Positions 59,226 through 64,000 of a stretch of 64,000 nucleotides of DNA are shown here, piece after piece. The notes under the pieces were generated by a model. It was not told the origin of the DNA. It saw only the letters and a list, made by a program, of their open reading frames with translations, and searched no databases. The position numbers were made by a program, and so were the translations under genes. Every line of letters begins with the position of its first letter. The first letter of the stretch is position 1. The stretch spans positions 89,287 through 153,286 of the forward strand of contig JAKUQR010000002.1 of NCBI GenBank assembly GCA_022450155.1. Reading direction: 5' to 3'. Source of the stretch: Gammaproteobacteria bacterium (GTDB lineage Bacteria > Pseudomonadota > Gammaproteobacteria > Arenicellales > UBA868).

Positions 59226-59462
59226 ATATTCGCAGCCTGAATTGTGGAGCCTTGCTGCACTGATTGTCATTGCGGGTCGTTTAGTGATTTCTTCTGGGTT
59301 CACATTTGTTGCCTGGTTTGTTTTGCCGCCTGTCGTCCTGTTTTTACTGGAGAGCCTGTGTCGGCCGCTCAACTTTCCGGCATAATTCACTCACCGCCCG
59401 CGGTCATCTGGCAGTTCGCATGACCACCACGGGCTGTCACATCTCAATTGGTTGTCTTTACC

Positions 59463-61400
59463 ATGCTGAAAATTACTGATCTTACCTTGCGACGTGGTAG
59501 CCGCCTATTGTTGGAAAATGTTGAACTTGATGTGTTCCCAGGTCAGCGTATGGGTCTGACCGGCGCTAACGGCTCTGGCAAGTCCAGTCTATTTGCCGTC
59601 ATTGCCGGGCGCCTGGAGGCGGACCAGGGCAACGTGACATTGCCTCGAGACACCCTGATTACCGAGGTGTTACAGGAAACTCCCGACTCAACCCGCACGG
59701 CCATCGACTATGTTATTGATGGCGATCAATCTTACCGATCTCTTGAACTCAAGATTGCACAGGCGGAACTCGACGGCAATGGCACTCTACTAGCAACCCT
59801 GCATAGTCAGATGGACGACATAGACGGGTTTCGAGTCTCAGCTCGCGCCGGCCAACTGCTGCACGGATTAGGCTTTACTGCAAAAGAACAGAGCCAGAGT
59901 GTGGATACGTTTTCTGGCGGTTGGCGCATGCGCCTTAACCTCGCCAGCGCACTCATGACACGGGCTGATTTGCTATTGCTTGATGAGCCTACCAATCACC
60001 TGGATCTCGACGCCATGGTCTGGCTGGAACGATGGCTGACTAGTTATGAGGGCATAGTGCTCGTGATCTCCCATGACCGGGAATTTCTTGATCGCTCAGT
60101 CACCCGCATTGCTCACATTGAGGACCGTACGATTCAGGTCTACGAAGGAAACTACAGCCAGGCGGAAGAACGGCGAGCCGCATGGATTGAAATTCAAAAT
60201 AAACAACACCTGCGTCAGCAAAAACAGGTTCGCCACATACGATCCTATATCGATCGATTTCGTTACAAGGCCTCAAAAGCAAGACAGGCTCAAAGCCGCC
60301 TGAAAGCACTGGAGCGCCTGAAGATTATTTCACCAGTTCATCAGGAGAACGCGTTTGTCTTCGAGTTCGAAACACCGGACCACTCTCCACATCAACTGGT
60401 CGACCTCAAGGGAATTAATGCGGGTTATAACGAGGTTGTCTTATCAAACGTCAACTTTCGCCTGTCAGACGGTGATCGCATCGGCTTACTGGGAAGAAAT
60501 GGCGCTGGCAAAACCACCTTAATGAAAACCCTCGCAGCCCAACTCCCTCCTCTTCAAGGAGCATACACCGGCGACTCCAAACTGCGTATTGGCTATTTTG
60601 CCCAACACCAACTAGAACTGTTGAATCCACAGTGGTCGCCCCTTGATCATCTAACAGACCTCTCGCATCAACAAACCGACCGTTCCTTGCGTGCGTTCCT
60701 TGGGCGTTTCGGGTTCTCGGGTGACGCCGCGACGGAACCTGTTGCGATCCGTTCTGGGGGGGAGAAAGCCCGTCTGGTACTCGCGCTAATTGTCTACCGC
60801 AAACCCAACCTGCTGCTACTGGACGAGCCGACTAATCATTTAGACATACAAATGCGCGAGTCCATCTCATTCGCACTTCAGTCCTACAATGGTTGTCTGG
60901 TCGTCGTCGCCCATGACAGACACCTGCTACGGCTAGTCACTGACGAGCTCTGGCTGATAGACGATGGCACTCTTCGCCCCTTTGACGGCGATCTTGATGA
61001 CTATGTGAACTGGCTCCGCCATCGACAAAAAGGAACGGGCAAGCTCATCGATCGTCAAATGGATGGAGAAAGCAAAAAAGGAAAAGATATCGGTATAAAA
61101 TCCGAGCAAAACACTCGACCGTCAAAACCTACCCGACAAGAAAGGGCCAAACAAAGAGTAAAGGTCAAACCGCTACGCGACAGTCTTGATAGGATCGAAA
61201 AAGAAATTGACAAGGCAACCAAAGTACAACAGCGACTTGACCAACAACTAGCTGATCCGGAGATCTACAACGAAGCCAATCGAAGTCAGTTACGTGAATT
61301 GCTGTTCGACCAGGCGCGAAACGCACAGCTTCATCAAGAGTTGGAAGGCCATTGGCTCGAGGCCTCGGAATTACTGGAACAAGCAGATGTCCCTGCCTAG
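59463..61400 (+). CDS. yheS: ABC-F ATPase (YheS-like)
   Basis: About 645 residues. Two ABC domains: GANGSGKSSLF with TFSGGWRMRLNLA and LLLLDEPTNHLD, and GRNGAGKTTLM with IRSGGEKARLVLA and LLLLDEPTNHLD. The inter-domain P-site linker is the basic coiled region KQVRHIRSYIDRFRYKASKARQAQSR (noted by KASKARQAQSR). The C-terminal coiled coil (about 560-640) is typical of YheS. Acts on stalled ribosomes. Start ATG 59463 (MLKITDLTL). Core-genome type. Confidence 0.9.
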   Translation: MLKITDLTLRRGSRLLLENVELDVFPGQRMGLTGANGSGKSSLFAVIAGRLEADQGNVTLPRDTLITEVLQETPDSTRTAIDYVIDGDQSYRSLELKIAQAELDGNGTLLATLHSQMDDIDGFRVSARAGQLLHGLGFTAKEQSQSVDTFSGGWRMRLNLASALMTRADLLLLDEPTNHLDLDAMVWLERWLTSYEGIVLVISHDREFLDRSVTRIAHIEDRTIQVYEGNYSQAEERRAAWIEIQNKQHLRQQKQVRHIRSYIDRFRYKASKARQAQSRLKALERLKIISPVHQENAFVFEFETPDHSPHQLVDLKGINAGYNEVVLSNVNFRLSDGDRIGLLGRNGAGKTTLMKTLAAQLPPLQGAYTGDSKLRIGYFAQHQLELLNPQWSPLDHLTDLSHQQTDRSLRAFLGRFGFSGDAATEPVAIRSGGEKARLVLALIVYRKPNLLLLDEPTNHLDIQMRESISFALQSYNGCLVVVAHDRHLLRLVTDELWLIDDGTLRPFDGDLDDYVNWLRHRQKGTGKLIDRQMDGESKKGKDIGIKSEQNTRPSKPTRQERAKQRVKVKPLRDSLDRIEKEIDKATKVQQRLDQQLADPEIYNEANRSQLRELLFDQARNAQLHQELEGHWLEASELLEQADVPA

Positions 61401-61460
61401 TTACCCCGACCGGGATTCCCAATATTCGATCACAAGAGCCCCTTAACATCTTTTCTTGGG

Positions 61461-61628
61461 TCTGCTGTTTTTGGTGACTTCTGCTCGGGCAAGATCTGGG
61501 GTATGCGTTATGACGGTACTTCAGTGACCTACAATCTCCTCTTGGTGGTCTCGGGGCTAGATATCACCTCCTTTGGCCAAGATTTAGCGGGGGAAATATA
61601 CATCCTGTCCCAAAACGCCGGCATCTAA
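61461..61628 (+). pseudogene. PQQ-type sugar dehydrogenase, C-terminal fragment
   Basis: A 55-codon stretch reads SAVFGDFCSGKIWGMRYDG, then LLVVSGLDITSFGQDLAGEIYIL and TAA. F-G-D-x-C-S-G-x-I-W and S-x-x-S-F-G-x-D-x-x-G-E-x-Y are the last blades of soluble aldose/glucose dehydrogenase beta-propellers. Nothing of the earlier domain remains. The other parts of 61401-61754 show no gene. Confidence 0.5.
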
Positions 61629-61754
61629 TAGACTTCGTTACTCCCACGACATGTTGACCAAATTATTAGTCAAGTCATCGTAACGGTCGGCGATGCAAAG
61701 TTCCCGCATGATCGCAGCGATCGCCGAGCGGCTGTTGCAGCCTTGGAGCATGAT

Positions 61755-62537
61755 ATGGATTTAGGTCTCAAAGGCCAGTCAGTACTGATTACCGGAGGGT
61801 CCCAAGGGATCGGCCTCGCAACTGCACGGGCATTTGCCGCCGAAAGCTGTAGTCTTCATCTCGCTGCAAGAACTAAGATCGATCTCCAAGCAGCGAGGGA
61901 CAGCATCGTCGCTGATTTTGGGGTAGAGGTGACGATTTATAGTCTCGACTTGAGTCTAGGGGCGAATGTAGAGCAGCTGGTCAACGATTGTGGCGATGTC
62001 GACATTCTCGTTAACAATGCCGGTGCCATTCCAGGTGGCACCATTGAGGAGATCAATGAAGAACGATGGCGTACGGCCTGGGAATTGAAGGTATTTGGCT
62101 ACATCAACATGATGCGTGAATGCTATAGGATGATGAAAAGCCGCGGCCGAGGTGTCATCGTCAATGTCATCGGCAATGCAGGGAATCAAGCTCCGGCCGA
62201 GTATGCAGCCGGTGTTTCCGCAGATGCGATGCTCGAGGTGCTGACCCGAACGCTGGGTGGAGACAGTTTGGATCATGGTATACGAGTTGTGGGCGTCAGT
62301 CCTGGCGACTTGCTTAACGAGCGTGGCATCATGTTCCTGCGTCGCCAGGCCGAAGAAGAACTGGGTGACCCGGAGCGCTGGAGCGAACGACTCGCGGAGT
62401 TGCCCGGTGGACGTGCCGGTGCATCCGAGGAGGTCGCAGATGCGATCGTGTTCCTAGCCAGCCCACGGTCGAACTACACCAGCGGTGCCATCCTGACTAT
62501 CGACGGTGGAGTCAGTGCACGGCGGGCTGTTATGTAA
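61755..62537 (+). CDS. SDR-family oxidoreductase with divergent active site
   Basis: 260 residues from ATG 61755 (GGAG six bases upstream). NAD(P) motif TGGSQGIG (about 13-20), NNAG, C-terminal TIDGG. The catalytic Ser-Tyr-Lys is not standard: at the YxxxK place the protein reads AEYAAGVSADAML, so the Lys is missing, and the Ser strand is VNVIGNAG. Relatives with YxAG-type motifs exist, so it may still act with another proton relay. Substrate unknown. Confidence 0.75.
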   Translation: MDLGLKGQSVLITGGSQGIGLATARAFAAESCSLHLAARTKIDLQAARDSIVADFGVEVTIYSLDLSLGANVEQLVNDCGDVDILVNNAGAIPGGTIEEINEERWRTAWELKVFGYINMMRECYRMMKSRGRGVIVNVIGNAGNQAPAEYAAGVSADAMLEVLTRTLGGDSLDHGIRVVGVSPGDLLNERGIMFLRRQAEEELGDPERWSERLAELPGGRAGASEEVADAIVFLASPRSNYTSGAILTIDGGVSARRAVM

Positions 62538-62659
62538 GTTAAGAATCACGACAACACCCGATGTACGCAATAAGTGATGGCTGAGAACTTTATAGTGCTA
62601 GTGGGGTGTTGGGAGCAGGATATGTCATCTATGTTAATTAGATTTAAGGAGGAACCCCG

Positions 62660-62977
62660 ATGTCTAGATATATAACTTTAGGAACCTATACCAATGAAGG
62701 TGCTGCCGGACTCGTTGATGGTGATTCTGATCGTAGGGCAGCGATGGAAGTTGCACACAATAGCGTTGGAGCCAAATTGGTGGACTATTACATTACCCGT
62801 GGCCAATATGACTTTTGTGTCATTGCCGACGCCGATTCATTTGCAGTAATCGCTGCCATGGGCTTAAAAGCCAAAGGGAGTGGAGCTGTTGATAACTTAG
62901 TCACTTTAGAATCAGTCGACATTGAGGAGGTACGCAGCGTCGCAAAGAATGTGCAATTTACGCCACCAAGCACCTGA
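62660..62977 (+). CDS. GYD-domain protein
   Basis: 105 residues. The GYD motif appears as RGQYDFCVIADADS; flanking YITLGTYTNEGAAGL and GLKAKGSGAVDNLVTLESV fit the alpha/beta GYD family of small hexamer-forming proteins of unknown function. AAGGAGG lies eight bases upstream. A terminator follows. About 120 bases after the SDR, possibly co-transcribed. Confidence 0.87.
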   Translation: MSRYITLGTYTNEGAAGLVDGDSDRRAAMEVAHNSVGAKLVDYYITRGQYDFCVIADADSFAVIAAMGLKAKGSGAVDNLVTLESVDIEEVRSVAKNVQFTPPST

Positions 62978-62986
62978 CCATTATCA

Positions 62987-63013
62987 GCGCCCTACACCGT
63001 AGGGCGCTTTTTT
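62987..63013 (+). terminator. rho-independent terminator after GYD gene
   Basis: Perfect nine-base stem GCGCCCTAC / GTAGGGCGC with a three-base ACC loop, followed by six T. It lies ten bases downstream of the GYD stop. Confidence 0.88.
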
Positions 63014-63058
63014 ATGGACAAATATCTACCCCAATTGCTCCACCATTTGTCTGTCTTA

Positions 63059-63412
63059 TGCAACCCGTCAGCATTAGTTGGACAGAATAGTCTGATTGTC
63101 TAAGAGAGAATTTTAATTCATCGTTAACCGAGAGAATTAATGATGAATACGAAGAGGCGAGCCCACAAAGGCAGTGCTGAGAAGACAGTCCGTGACAACC
63201 GCCGTGCGACCCGCAGACATTATTCTGCAGAAGATGAAGATCCGTATTGTATTAGAGGGTCTACGCAGTGAAGACAGTACTGCCGAATTGCGCCGGAAAG
63301 AAGGTATCAACCAGAATCGGTATTACCGCTGGTCGAGGGAGTTTCTGGAGGCCGGCAAGAAACGTTTGGCTGGAGAAACCGTTCGCGAAGCCACATCCGA
63401 TGAAGTCAAGGA
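63059..63412 (+). mobile_element. IS3-family insertion sequence, 5' fragment with broken OrfA
   Basis: Begins with a terminal-repeat-like end at 63059 (TGCAACCCGTC...TAGTTGGACAGA). ATG 63143 starts NTKRRAHKGSAEKTVRD, an OrfA of IS3 elements. One extra base near 63233 breaks the frame; the right frame continues KIRIVLEGLRSEDSTAELR, RKEGINQNRYYRWSREFL (helix-turn-helix) and ATSDEVKDL. Similarity ends at about 63412, so OrfB and the 3' end are missing. A second, unrelated-direction IS fragment lies at 1-393. Confidence 0.72.
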
Positions 63413-63475
63413 TCTGCTTCTTTCGAGGTGGCAACAAAAATCGGAGGTGCATCAATGCGTGTGGGGATTGGTCAT

Positions 63476-63697
63476 CTATTGGGAGTAAAGAGGAGCGACT
63501 GCGATCATTCCCAGTTCTATGACGCCGATTATTACTAGTGTTTTACGCCATATCCAACCACTCTTTCTTATACTGAGAAACAAGTAAGTAATACCGACGG
63601 CAAAAATCTCAAACATCCAGAACATTATTAAATTCGGGTGGAACATTACCGCTGTGAAATTTCCATCAAGCAATGTGAAAATTGCTGTTACGATCAT
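63476..63697 (-). CDS. small membrane protein, second of a pair
   Basis: 73 residues with two hydrophobic helices (PNLIMFWMFEIFAVGITYLFL and TLVIIGVIELGMIAVA) linked by a basic loop (SIRKSGWIWRK). AT-rich, unlike the GC-rich cassettes. It begins one base after the stop of the small gene upstream, so the two are translationally coupled. No family recognised. Confidence 0.45.
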   Translation of the reverse strand: MIVTAIFTLLDGNFTAVMFHPNLIMFWMFEIFAVGITYLFLSIRKSGWIWRKTLVIIGVIELGMIAVAPLYSQ

Positions 63698-63698
63698 G

Positions 63699-63839
63699 TT
63701 AAAGATTTAAAAAACCGTCTAGAAGCCTTAGTTTGTAAACAACAATGTACAAAATAAAGGCGACTATACATCCGATTACTAGATTTCTTCCGAACCTTTT
63801 AAGAGCTGCTTCTTTTTGTTCCTTTGTTACTTCTTCCAT
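63699..63839 (-). CDS. small membrane protein, first of a pair
   Basis: 46 residues: charged start EEVTKEQKEAALKRFGRN, one hydrophobic helix (LVIGCIVAFILYIVVY) and a short tail. Start ATG 63839. Overlaps the tail of the open frame entering from the right. No family recognised; a small regulator or holin-like role cannot be excluded or supported. Confidence 0.4.
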   Translation of the reverse strand: MEEVTKEQKEAALKRFGRNLVIGCIVAFILYIVVYKLRLLDGFLNL

Positions 63840-63998
63840 GATGATGAGTTTTTGGCAGTAGGTTGCTTAGGTCTTTTATAACACTGTATTGTTTAGTTCG
63901 TCTGTCGTACTGGTAGATTGCTACCGCAGGGAGATGTGCTCCTTTAATAGCTTTCTTTCCTGCACTACGATCTCGTTCCTCCTTAATTGTAATGTATC
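63799..63998 (-). CDS. 3' end of a gene entering from the right edge
   Basis: An open frame of about 66 codons reads into the window (YITIKEERDRSAGKKAIKGA, then LPAVAIYQYDRRTKQYSV) and stops at 63799-63801. The basic, hydrophilic content looks coding, but overlaps the next small gene by about 40 bases. Unassigned and partial. Confidence 0.3.
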   Translation of the reverse strand, partial: YITIKEERDRSAGKKAIKGAHLPAVAIYQYDRRTKQYSVIKDLSNLLPKTHHHGRSNKGTKRSSS

Positions 63999-64000
63999 AG

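Noticed and set aside
1..64000. CRISPR array or prophage
   Set aside because: No regularly spaced short direct repeats with unique spacers, and no capsid, terminase, portal or tail genes. The phased repeats have 10-11-base spacing within single sites and are dispersed.

Overview
The window looks like the accessory, heavily rearranged part of a gammaproteobacterial chromosome, probably a marine or host-associated organism known from metagenomes. The support is a type IV pilin remnant, a QmcA/NfeD pair, a YheS-type ABC-F ATPase, RhlE, and tRNA remnants of proteobacterial type. Species is not resolvable from sequence alone. Base composition is a mosaic: GC-rich blocks (about 2.3-6.5, 45-50.4 and 53-57 kb) alternate with AT-richer blocks (6.5-45 kb, 58-64 kb), which suggests several origins.

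Layout. 0-8.2 kb: an IS3-family end inserted beside an integrase remnant, an MFS transporter, a dead pilA, a three-gene membrane-methyltransferase/Pcm operon, and qmcA-nfeD. 8.3-24.9 kb: a 16.5-kb block flanked by direct repeats of a tRNA-Lys 3' end. It holds two 2-oxoglutarate dioxygenases, an amidase, a GFA protein, an SDR, a TauABC-like ABC transporter whose substrate-binding gene adjoins a guanidinase-like ureohydrolase, and a three-subunit molybdenum hydroxylase. 25-39.7 kb: short cassettes (GMC oxidoreductase; 3-hydroxyisobutyrate dehydrogenase-like; ketopantoate reductase-like; class III aminotransferase; MFS plus N-carbamoyl-amino-acid hydrolase; aldolase, cupin, RidA, ureidoglycolate lyase). 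40-57 kb: a minus-strand run (DUF427, TauD, CobW, M20 amidohydrolase, creatinase-like pair, GST, IlvE, RhlE, MaoC, split acyl-CoA synthetase, quinone oxidoreductase) broken by gene fragments. 57-64 kb: an integrase scar, PhyH, ABC-F, SDR, GYD protein, a broken IS3 start and small membrane proteins.

The main discovery is structural. The cassettes are separated by a recurring scar made of (i) a repeat with helically phased AGTCCA/GTGACC-type motifs, (ii) the 3' half of a tRNA gene (Lys, Val, Pro or Arg-like), always on the + strand, and (iii) in several cases the C-terminus of a tyrosine integrase reading back toward the tRNA, or a conserved non-coding flank. No intact integrase or intact tRNA remains. 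This fits repeated insertion and decay of small tRNA-targeting integrative elements carrying catabolic genes, comparable in logic to tRNA-borne cargo elements of marine bacteria. Two scars look like chimeras of different tRNA genes.

Cargo function is coherent: uptake and hydrolysis of small organic nitrogen compounds (amides, guanidino compounds, ureides, N-carbamoyl and N-acyl amino acids, creatine-like compounds), oxidation of the carbon skeletons, and entry via acyl-CoA. Many fragments (pilin, Sel1, amidase, TctA, molybdopterin oxidoreductase, PhyH, luciferase-like, cytidylyltransferase, PQQ sugar dehydrogenase) record earlier cargo that has been lost.
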